Program-made: the position numbers and the translations under genes
Shown here: positions 13,601 through 25,600 of the stretch, piece by piece
Layout of the letters: the number at the start of each line of letters is the position of its first letter
Position numbering within the stretch: position 1 is the stretch's first letter
The notes under the pieces: generated by a model
Told to the model about the DNA's origin: nothing
Database searches by the model: none
Seen by the model: the letters and a program-made list of their open reading frames with translations, nothing else
NCBI GenBank assembly: GCA_030248225.1
Contig: JASANE010020187.1
Span: forward strand, 62,001 to 126,000
Reading direction: 5' to 3'
DNA from: Trileptium ribeirensis
Taxonomy: Eukaryota; Nematoda; Enoplea; Enoplida; Thoracostomopsidae
DNA: 64,000 nucleotides

Positions 13601-16600
13601 GCAATAACAGAACAAAACTGGAAAACTTGACCGCCTCCCCGAAAAGTGAAACAAAAATGCAGCGCATTATGCCATAGCGTAAAAAATGGAGTATGGCATA
13701 AGTGCCACTCTCTAATTCAAGAGTTCATCATGAACACTTCGTTGTTATAATGCCATATTATCAATCTCTACACAAAACAACGCACTGCTTGATTGCTCAT
13801 CATGTTTTATTACACTGTATACTTTATAATCCCCTATCACGATCTGTAATAACGTACAAGAACTTCAGGCAGAACAATTTCGCACAAACTAGGTTCGACC
13901 ATTTATCTGTATCGGTCGATTTTAATTTACAAATATCGATGCCGACGCAAACATATTTTAAATGTCATAAGCACCGATATAGTAAATGGACAAAACTTGG
14001 AACAGGCAAGAAATAATGAACCGAATATTGGGGTGCGGCGGCAAAGTATACAGAGCAGCAACGAATTGTCATAATGCCTTAACAACGAACTCCAAACCCC
14101 CGTCCTCACACTATCCATTACATCATTCATCACCCTGCCACAACAATGAACACTTCCATAATCACAGCAATCATAAACAACTGTCACTACCGCCATCCCT
14201 AACATCGCCGTTCCTCTCTCTGCCTCCAACCACCACTAGTGCTTCCTGTTACAAACTGCCACTTACCCATCGTCGTAACCAACTGCAAAACGTGTAAACA
14301 AAAAATTCCACTGGAATACTTTTATTTGACGCGAGTTTGCAGTCTGAAATTATAACCGTTTCATCGATAAACGCTTCAAAACAAAATAAAGAGATTAAGA
14401 GAAAATTCAGAGAAAAATAATAAATGTTAATATTAATTTAAGACTACTGACTCAGTATCACCAACAAGTTTGCAGTATTTTTTTGATAATTTAGAACCAT
14501 TACCATGTTATTGGCAAAAATTTGGTTAGTGTATAGAGACATCAACGCATACTCTTTGTCGACACACTTTAAGAGTAATAGCCGAGAATTGTTAAGATAT
14601 TCGGCACGAAACATAATGTAGAATGTGTAATGAATTATATAAGTAGACTAATAATTTTCAAACAAGTTATTTTTTTGGTTCAGCAGTTAGCAGAACAATA
14701 TTCCGTCATTGCAAAAAAAGCATATTTTCGCTTAACAAGATACAAAAATGGACAATAATCTATCAAAAATTTGTAAGCTAAAATTAAATTACGCAAGAAT
14801 TAGCCCGAAATTACTCGATCTTGAAGATACAGCGAAAATTTTCGTTCCGTTCGACTCAGCCCATGGCGGTTTCCAAAATAATGATTTCGGCAATAATTAT
14901 GACAAAAATGTTTTCTTAATTTTCGGGTTTCCAGTCCTTTTGTACCCAAAATATTCGAAAAATTTTTCTGCATAAAATTCCGCACTGAACAAGCTAAGTC
15001 GAATGGTGGTAAATCAGCTCAATCGGTCCAAGGATCAAGAACCTAGACAAAGGCTTAGCCTTAGCCTCAATATTTCAGATAAATGGCAATAACTCCTTGA
15101 TCAGTGTACCGCTTAAACTGATTTAAAAAATTACACGCAGAGCGTCCCTGCGTTGCGAACGGCTATAAAATTAAATATTTATCAAGAAAAACCATTGCGA
15201 ATACAAAAAAAATTAATATATTTGATATTTTGTCATAAATATTATCGAAATGGGTATTTTCTAAACTGCCTTATAGAGCTGAGCCAAACCGTACCAAAAT
15301 TTCCACTGTATCTTTGAAATTAACCGATTCAGGTTGGGGGCTTCTAGAAAAGATACTTAGCTTGCAATTGCCGTATAACGTTGCTTTTACACTCAAAAGA
15401 GAAATGAGGTGACTTAACAGCTATTTCAACCAGTTTCATTTAAAAACCGAATTTTGAATATATTTTGTGCTTCGTAGACACTTGTTTAACCGGAGGTGTT
15501 AGAATTCCATACTTTGGCAAAATTTGGCGCCGCAATACCCAAACCAGGATATCATGAGCTCATACCCTCCCGCTAAAATTTTCTGCTAATGGACAATCCA
15601 ATCAGTATAAACTAGTAACTCGTAAACAGTGGTAAAAAGGAGCGGGCGTGGTTTCATGAAGTGGTAGTTCTGGGTAGTCACGTGTAACAGGCTTTGTGCT
15701 TGATGTATATATACTTGACTTAAACCTCTGTAACCCTGGACCCACTGAAAACACTAAATCTTCGTAGACCTTAAACCCATCAAAAACTGAAGGTCGCACG
15801 AGGAATTCGTGCTAGTCTCTAAATAACCAAACCATTATATTCAGCGTACCGAGAAACCTATAATATATAGACCATTCTTAATGCCCTGCAAGCAGTAAAT
15901 ATCCAAACAAATGAAAACTCCCAATATGTATGGTATATGCTCTAATATACGCTGGAAAATCGAACACATAGTACTTTTCGGCTAGCCCCGGTCCCGACCC
16001 CGCCCCAGTACGCTAGCCCAGGCCCCGGTACAACGCTAGCAAAACACACAACGTGCCAAAATTTGAAAAATTGTTACGTCTGGCAAGTAGTCAATGTGCC
16101 ATATTCGGGCCTACAGCGGCCCAGGGAGTGGTTCCACAAAAAGGTCGTGATTTTGAAAGTTGTAATCTCGGTAAGCTGTTTCTGAAAATGGTCTCAACCT
16201 GTGTAGCGAGATATGGGCTGCGAAAGACTGGTACCCAGACGGCCGAGTTTGGCAAAGACCCCTTAAAAACCTTTTTTTGCCATTTTGACCCCGAAGATGG
16301 CGTTGGAGCAGTTCGCATTCAACAAAGGGGCACACCCTCTTCACTTTTGCTATAGAATAAATTTATCGAAATCCATCCACCCGAAGATGAGTTCTGCGTG
16401 ATATACACACACAAGAACAAAAATTTTCACGATTTTTCCCCAAGCGCCCTCAGTGGCAACTCCGCTCGCTCAGTTTCGAAAAAAAACTATGACAACAAAA
16501 CACGCTTGCTCCACGTAATAATTATTGATAAATTTATCGAAATCCATCCACCCGAAGATGAGTTCTGCGTGATATACACACACAAGAACAAAAATTTTCA

Positions 16601-19600
16601 CGATTTTTCCCCAAGCGCCCTCAGTGGCAACTCCGCTCGCTCAGTTTCGAAAAAAAAACTATGACAACAAAACACGCTTGCTCCACGTAATAATTATTGA
16701 TAGCAGTATCTTATTTTATTCACTTGGTAGTCAATTTACAGAATCTAGCAGTATTACGTAGATAAAGATTATGTACAATATAGCTGTTATATATTTCATA
16801 AGCACTATATCAAAGAACCTTAATAATGCAACACAGTGTACAGGGATGGTAACATTATAGTATAAAAAACTGAATTACAGAACTACACACAAAACCGTAA
16901 AAATACATAGTAAACTATTGATAAAGATAATATAGCGACACCGCTAACCAAGCACATACAATATTACGAAAAAACAAATTTCTGTAGATTAAAATGTTCT
17001 TTCACCCTGAACGAGTTGGTTTCGTTGCAAAATATGTTCAAAATATTTTTACAGCAAAAAGACACAAACCCGCCATGTCAATTAAAAGGTAAAGCTGGCT
17101 GTTTATGATATTAAGCAGAGCCTCTCTCAAAGTCTTAGCAAAAATGAAAGTAACATAACATGAACAGCACGTTTCAATGCAACTTCGACTTCGAAACCAC
17201 AGGGCTTTATTGATTTCTGCCTTTAATGATCAAAAGACGAAACTTTTGAATTTGACAAATATCGTAATTTCAGGACAAAGTTATAACTTCAACAGTCATT
17301 TTCAGAATCCACGCTTGTACTGCTTGTTGTTTCCGATGCATGCAACGATACAACTGCCAGCACATGCTCATTTTGTATATTAGCATCGACACCGGCAACG
17401 AGATACAGTATAAGCTAATCGCCAAAAAGAATGCAGCAAACTAAGCTGAACGTTAACAGTTACAAAGGATGAAGCAAAGAACTACGTCTCACCTTTGCAG
17501 AAATTTTCCAAATTTTTGACTCGCTAATCACAATCGGATTTGTAGCAACAAAATGTGGATCCGCCGGCACAACAGCTATTTTTCCCATTCCGCCGATATA
17601 GAAATAAAGGTCGCTACTAGCTGAAATCAATAAGTGCTGTAGTAAGTTTATCATACAATTCACAAAAAGCAACTAATTTCGTTGATCCATTATATAAGGG
17701 CTTAATGGTAGGAGCATAAAACTTGACAAATTACGGCAAGGTGTATAAGTGAATTTCTGTTTAATGTTATTTTAATTACTAGATGTGAAAATGCCCTTAA
17801 CGAGCGAAACCATGTTAGAGACCTGTATAAGAAAAGTAGGTTTGGTATAAAGTTCACCTATATAGTGCTTTGACGAGGGCATTTTTCATTAAAAAATTAT
17901 ATATATACGTTTGTTTTGTCAAAATTTTGCTTTATTATTGCTTTAGAATCATGGGTGTAGTAAGGTTGGAGTAAATCCGATATTGTTGAAAAAATGCTTT
18001 TGGTAAAAATATGCAAACCGAAAAAAAAGGTTTTATCAATACTGCCGGTAAAATGATCACGGTTAAGATCATAGGTGAAACCACATTATTTCTCACTAAT
18101 GGTTGAGATAAATATGCATGGTAAATTCGAATTGTACTAAAAATTTTCTAAAGGCATTCTGTAGCTAAAAACCCACGAGACGGACACAATGAGTCCAAAT
18201 CAGAAACCTCCTTTGGCACTTTGGCCATCATTGAGGGAATGGCACCCTTTTTGGTATCCATTGCCCTTCCCTGTTTAGTTAAGCCGCGTATCCTTTCCGA
18301 GGACGCCGCTCCCCAAACACACGAGTATATAGGTTGTACGAACTAAGTACCTTCTTTTGATATCAAGTCGATAGTTTCATTAAGTAAACAAGACAGTTGA
18401 TATCGAATTTATATAGAAATTAGTCCACCGCTGGATGTGCTGCTGCTTCTTCGCGAGACAGCTTACTCGGAGTGAAAATTTGGTATATCTCAAGAGTTAC
18501 TCCAGGAATTTGGGCTGAAATTTTACCCGGATCTAGATAAGGATCCCAGCCATCGATTTCATAAAACTTTCAAATATCTCATTGGAATCACAAACCCGAT
18601 GACCTTGAAGAGGCTTGCCCCCACCAAAATGTAAATTTGGAAATATTCTAAGATTCCTTTCAGGAATTTTGTTGAAACTTTCGATGTTTCTTCGTTGGAA
18701 GGTCCGCTACCGGAAACTACCCTAAAACTCAACAATATCGAGTCGAAATCACAAATCCGACGCACCGACATGGGTCCGCCCCCCCCACGTAAAATTTCAA
18801 TCGTCAATAACTCAAAATTAATACCATGAATTTTGACAAATTTTATTCTACGAGTAGAGGCCCGTAAGGCCTTCCACTTGTGCTATTAAGCCCGGCAAAC
18901 CATTCAACAAATATTTATGAAAATTACGAACCCGAACAGCGCAGAAGTCGCTCAAAGTCGACACAAACTCCATAGATTTTCACTACATTTATAAGTAGGT
19001 CTTGGTCTTGCTTTTACATGTATTTTCGTCAGCGTAAGGAAAATATTAATTTTCCTAGCGTTGATATCTCCCATTGCGAACGTTAACATTTTTGTATTTC
19101 AAAGTTATCGATGTCGCTAGACGCGATATCGGGTTTATCGGGTCTCGGGCCCCCGTGCAAAGTTTCACGGAGAAAGGCTGGCAAATTAACGAGAAAAACG
19201 AGAGTATAGGTTTACCCCAGCCACCCGACGAATTAGATTAAGCGTCCCGGCAGAGACCGAGGGTCCGAGCGAACGGAGAACGTCAATTAGAGCAAAATTA
19301 GTTGGTAAACTTGTTACTGTTGTACCGACAACCGGGTCTACCTGTTACGGACCTGCTACATTGAGTAGGAATTATCAGAAACGCTCAATTAATTCTAGTA
19401 ACAAATAGAGCTCTTTTCGAGAGCCATCTTGAGGTCAACATTGCAAAAGATACACATATATCTCTAGGATAATACCGATGGCCTGTAAGGCATCGTTATT
19501 TATAGGCTTAGAGTCCTTCAATGGACTAGATGAATACAGACGGTAAACGAATCAAGTCTTGGATCGCCGAGCTTGGCATCAAGAATTCCTTTTCTTAATT

Positions 19601-22600
19601 ACTTGAGGTTTAACCGTATCTTTTTCGTAGGAATTTAGAGTATTGTTTCGCTGAACTGAGCGCGAACGGAGGTCCTTTGTGAACTCCGATTTAGACTCAA
19701 AATTGATAATTTATTGCTCTTCCCTGGATCCGACTCGATCCAACGCCTTTTAGAAAGGTACAACTTTCGCCCTCAAAGTAAAATATTAAAATCCCCAGTG
19801 TTGATAAAGTACATTTAAAGTACGCAATACACTATAATTTAATTACAATTTTGTGCTAGGGAAAAGCTGAAAAGTTAGAAAATTCTGTCCCAACCTCAAT
19901 TTACCGGGACCCGTCAGCCGTTTGTAGGATATCTAACCCGGCCAATTTTGTTTCATCCAGGCCCATGATGGAACTAAAAAGGTCCATTTTGATCGTTATT
20001 TAGGTTGCAACATAAGCTCCAACCTAAGCCCCAACTTCGCCTCTGTGGAACCATATTTGGAAACTAATTTGATAGGAATTAGAAATCAAGAGTGACTTGC
20101 TGTACCCTATTATTGGCGGAAAATTTGTCTTGTACCCGCGGTTACCGTTTATGTGTATGTATGCGAGTAGGAAAAGTAGTGTCGTATCGTTGTTGCACCG
20201 GAAAAAACTAGGAGTCGCACTGATGGTCACCTCACAAACTTAGCTTTGTATCGATATGCACCATTACTCTTTGTTATATGTTCATCCAACCGTTGTTGTA
20301 ACTTATTTACGAACATCTACGTATCATGTACCATAGCCGTGATTAGGATGAGCAAGATCGAGACACCCTCGCCCACTGTATACCCTTCATCCTGTATCCC
20401 TTGTATGTACCCCTTATTTTACCGCCTTTCGCTTACCTGAACCGGTTGTTTCGCCGGAGTAACCCCCCCTTCTAATAGCAATAGCAGTGTCGAGCGAGTA
20501 GTTACTTGAATGGCCCCTCTCGATAACTAACCAATTTACGCATCGTGTTACTCACCTGTGTTTGCTTTTAACCCCTGGCCCACTTTTAATGAGCAAGGTG
20601 AGCGCAGCTGTCATTAGAAAAGGCTTAGTAGTTTACGCCATGATTTGAATCAGCTGCGAGAGTTCGATGAAAAAGGCGATAACTCCGCACTTACCCCTAT
20701 TAGTTGCCCTGCTCATTCTCCCGATAGCGTACCATACCAGTGACATTGTATTTTTTGTATTATCCCGTACAGTATGTTCTTATCCGTACATGATTTTGAC
20801 TCATCAATAAATGCTAAATCAAAACCAAGAAGTCCATACGTTTTATTGACCCTAGTAGCGATAGGTGTCAAAAGAGGTTTGAAATCCGTCACCAACATCG
20901 ACGACCCACGTTCAAGTTTGACACACGCGTCGACGAAGCAAACCTTAGCATGACTCGCCTATTCCACAATTGTATTAAATTGTCCGATTCGTGCGACTTA
21001 AAAAATTTATAAGGAAAGGAATTTCGTTCAAAGTACAAAGTTTTCCCTCAACGCCCAAAATAAGAAATCACGCGAATCCGACGTTAAACGTCTAGGGATT
21101 TGTCGGACCCTAGTGAGTGCCACTGGCTAAATAAATTGTAAAACGTTCAGGGAAGTATAAAGGAAAATTCAACTTCAGGGATTTGTCGGACCCTATTGAG
21201 GGCCACTGGCTAAATATATTGTAAAGCGTTCAGGGAAATAGAAAAGAAAATTCTACTCCAAACACAGTTCCAGGTGGAACGATGATAGGGAATAGTGGTC
21301 TGGTCTTTTTGCCCTGAGAGCAGGTGACGGAGCCAAACTATCTAGGGATCTCAAAGGTAGTACCGCTTAGGCTACATGCGCAACCCGTCCGGCAGAATCA
21401 GAACACACCCTGTGAAGCGCTCCTGCGGCTTGCTAAGCTCCGTAATCTCCTGGGACCGACCCGTATCCGAAACATGAACCCATTACGTCCGCCCTCGAGG
21501 TTATGATAGCCGGTGTCGTATGGGCATTACGTTGTGGAAGTGCGTAATGCAGCAGCGTCACGTCGATATTACACATGTAAAAAAACTATTGTAACTACTC
21601 GTTATTATACTTTGTCATAATTGAGGACTAGTTATAGCATAGGTTATTTATAACCAAGAAACCATTGAATGTAATTTAGACAGACATACATAGCTACATT
21701 GAGTGAGCATCAACATACAGCATAAGCCTTAGAATATCAGCCATGTTGCTAGAATGGTTGAGGAGTTATACAAGCTTATTACGCATTTAGAAACTTACAT
21801 TACGGAAGTACATGCAGGATAAATTTCTCCACAAAATGAGATCAACATCGCTCACATAACTGGAGAGGTTGCGCAGATATTGCCGTTTTCGCGTTTTTCT
21901 GGTCCCATGGGCCGGTTTTCGTGTATTATGGGTCCAAGGGACCACTCAAAAATAAGTTTTGACATAACTATGCTGTGTAAATAATGACGATACATGTACC
22001 TGTACACCTTTAGCAGCTACATAGAGGATGAAATGCTACCTAAACCAACCATTTATCTAAAGCTGTTACGGAGATATTGCGGTTTTCGGATCACATGAGA
22101 CCATTCAAACCCCATTTCGACCCAACCCTGAAGCGTAAATAATGACAATAGCAGCACAGCAATGTGTCGCTATTTACGGAGTGAAATGCACTTACAAAAT
22201 GACTGGTAACGCCCACACAGTTAAAGTGATTGCGAAGAAATCGTCAATTTTGTGTATTTTAGGTCTCATTGGCCAATTTAAAAACCAAATAATCGACTCA
22301 AATAATACTTGACCCCAAAAAACCATGTAGAAAAGCATTATATACAATTTTATAGAGGTATTTTGCTCAACAAAATAATTCCGACTTGGCCCAGATATAT
22401 ACACCACTTGTCGAGATACAATCCATAACATGTATTGTGGCACCCTCATTGACCCGATCCAAGCCCCCTCGACCCACTTTTACGGCCGGAAAAAGTTAGA
22501 ATGGTATTTTCGTGTAACTAAAGGGCATAGAAAGAGATTTTAAGCTTTCTAGTGCGCCATCGTGTGAGTCGATCTCAAGGGAACAGTGACACAAATTTGT

Positions 22601-25600
22601 TATACATCACTTTCATACGAGTGCATGTGTTTTCAACCTACTAGCCAAACTTTTATGATTATGACAAAAATAATTAAAGAACTAAACATTAACTATATAA
22701 CAATCAGAAAGATTTTGCAACTATGAAGGCTATTGAGAAAATTTTTGCTCCGCATACTTCGCTCGTGGAATTTCAATAAAAACAGCAAACATCGACCTAA
22801 CCGTTTAATTTGTTCTAGTTCCCTTATATTTGTTTGCTCAAGAATCCTAATTCGGCTCATCGTAGTCAAGGCTGATATTACAGTTGTTACGTTTTATATC
22901 GGTATTGGAATTCCTAGCGTTTCAATAGATACACTGTTCATGTCAGTATCGCACTTGTGCTTCTCAACACACTTCTGAGATAACATGACAATTCATTCTA
23001 AACATTACAGACATCCTGGTCACTGCTTTTATACATACAAGCCAGGGAGTAACCGGAATTCCGGTTCCGGCGAAAATCGTGTCCCGGTTGCGGTTTCGGC
23101 AAACGGCAAAAACTATACCGGAACCGGAATTCCGGTTTAAAAAGTTTGAAATTTTCCACGTTTTTTGCTTCATCTGTGATCCAAACATATGTAATATATA
23201 TTATAGAATGATCAAGCTCCAATATAACCAACCAAAAGAAAAGATTTAACTAAGCAATTTGCCGTTTGAAACGTAAGTAGGGCACATAATTTCAGTAGGA
23301 ATTTTTCATAATAACCTGCAGGAGTTTGTTAACAAATCAAAGCCAGGTCGTTGCTTGTAGCAGCTATTTTACACATGCAGAAGTGTGTGCGGTACATTTC
23401 AATTAAACCGGTCCAATTCGGTAACAGAGTATGGCAAACGCAGAAGTACTTAGGTTATGCTTGGCTAACATAAATTGCTTCAAGAACCCGCCAATGCGCT
23501 TGTAAACTTGGTAAATCAGTCTACATTGAAGTAAAGTAACGTTATCTGCAACGCAGATAGAAACTGCTTTCTTGGCAAAGAACTGTATTTATTGAAACTG
23601 TGCAAGCAGCATCACAGTGTGTCTCATTTATAGCATTCTGATTAGAAAGTTATCATGATTATCATCTTACTTACAGGCACTGTTTGTCCAACGCTAGCCT
23701 AAACAGTGTCTCCGACCACTGATCAGAAAATTACCTTCTATCTATTATTTTCTCTTACAATCATATAAACCAATAATTTTAAGTTTCCTATAGAAGAACA
23801 TGCAACAAACGTATGTGTAGTAAGAGAGGCGACTGGAGACAGAGCGAAAGTGTGTATTCTACGCTCCAAGCTTAGTAAGCACATTCGATTTGACGCAGTA
23901 TACGCAATGGCGTATAGTGGAAGACATTTTTTGCTCTGAATGTCCAAAAAACGACATATTTGATCGATAAATAAACATTATTAGCCTTCTCAGTTTCTGT
24001 AAAGTTTCAGAAAAGCAATAATACCACCGCAATACATTAAGTTTAATGTAAAAGTTATTTTTAATACATTTTAAATCCACTATACTTTGATTTCTTCCTG
24101 CATCTGTTTTACTATATATAAATTTCGAAAACCAAGTTCCGTTCCGGATCCGGTTTAAATGGACGGTTCCGGTTGCTGGTTCCGGTTATTCCCTGATAAG
24201 AGCATCCGTCATATTTTATACATACGTTGTTAACTGTTCAATAAGGGTTTAGCTTGACAGTTCGACTTAGTGCACGTCATAGAGTTCATATAATATAACA
24301 ATGACCCACAGTCAGCACGTACAATATCTATACCATTTTCAGTTGAGACTGCGAATTTATTGTTAGGATATCTGTAGCTTATGTATAATTAGCCCTTGTC
24401 CGGTAAAGTTCAGAAATATAGATTGGCATCAGCGTAGTAAATAGCTTAATTCAAGTACTTAGATAAATCTGAATTCTTGAGAATTTAATACGTAACACAG
24501 AGAGGTGACATGAAGCAATATAATTTGGTCACCAATATATCGCGAAAATATTGGGTTAAAACGATCTATCATCACAAATTGCAATTCTGCAGCAATGTTG
24601 AGCTTGCTTTCAAGTATGATTTGTGTTGGGTTGTTCGTAATTTATAAAGACGTTATTCATACATTTTAGCTTTGTATGTTCAACCGTATTGGTTTTAACA
24701 ATGGATAACTCTGGATTTGAGGGTTTCGAGAACTGTAACAACGACGTTACTGATAAAGACACTAATTCGAATATTGTTACTTTACCTGTACAGTTTTCAA
24801 AATTGGAATTATACTCTAAAGGTTACTTCATAAATACATTAATATAGTTACTGGACACCTCATTAATCAATGCCAAGAACGATGTGGACAGAAAGTAACG
24901 ATAATTGATCAACCATGCTTGTAAAAACAAACTAAGAAAGTACATCTACAGAATAGATGAGATGCAGAGGATATGGCACCAGAAAATTGAGCAGTATGTT
25001 GATGTCTTCCGACAACCGTCACATTCAAAATCTCAGCATTGGCTTGCCCATAGTGAGGGAACATCAAAATTTCCAAGTCCCCCACTTGTGAAATTTTCTG
25101 AAAATCCGTATCCCCCACCCGGTCGAAATCCTCAAGTTCAACTGAAGCCAAAATCTATTGTTTCTAAATTTATGCTACTTCATTTTATAGTTAGCAAATA
25201 TTTGTAAAACAAATGAAAGAACTTGAAAATATTGAAATATGTAGCATATAAAGAAAAATTTTGCACTCCAATTTTGAAATTTCCCCTGAGAATTAGCATG
25301 GGCCTCAGAAGTTCACCCTCGACTTTTCGAAGACTGTGGACAGATCAGTATGCAGGCATTGTGATGATAAACAACACACTTACATGATTCAGGTAGAGGT
25401 CCAAAACAGCTGCAATAAATTTCAAATCCAGCGTCATGATGTATTCTAAAAGTATAAAGTATGATTACTAGCTATAATACTATCGAATAATGGTTTAAAC
25501 CATAATTAAGCTTGAGTAAAAAATTCAAACGCCGAAACATTGTTGCATCACTATGAGCCATAATAATTACAAATTGCATAAAATTTTAAGGAAAGGCGGA

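Larger units (their letters stand above)
11908..15136. other. Intron between GEMIN5 exons 11 and 12
   Basis: 3.2 kb. It holds a Crypton-like recombinase fragment (12046-12344, minus) and GGTCATGATGAAC-type direct repeats near 12.84, 12.92, 13.37 and 13.73 kb. It also holds a G/C-run self-complementary block at 13220-13345, and a segment at 14705-14985 that shares its start (TTTTCGCTTAACAAG) with 27.04 kb. No other exon is supported. Confidence 0.7.
15163..17492. other. Intron between GEMIN5 exons 10 and 11
   Basis: 2.3 kb. Dominated by a compound repeat copy (about 15620-16500) and its near-perfect tandem duplicated tail (16358-16702). Directly 3' of exon 10 an open stretch at 17.29-17.43 kb follows an AG, but it offers no donor in a compatible phase. 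Confidence 0.75.

Noticed and set aside
13221..13667. 148-codon minus frame, the longest minus-strand frame in the window after the retroelement area
   Set aside because: Half of it is the G/C-run repeat block and the rest has no conserved pattern; the plus strand is equally open.
17290..17436. Open stretch right after exon 10 on the minus strand
   Set aside because: No donor leaves the two-base overhang needed by exon 12 and the sequence lacks the WD Trp and Lys found via the micro-exon.
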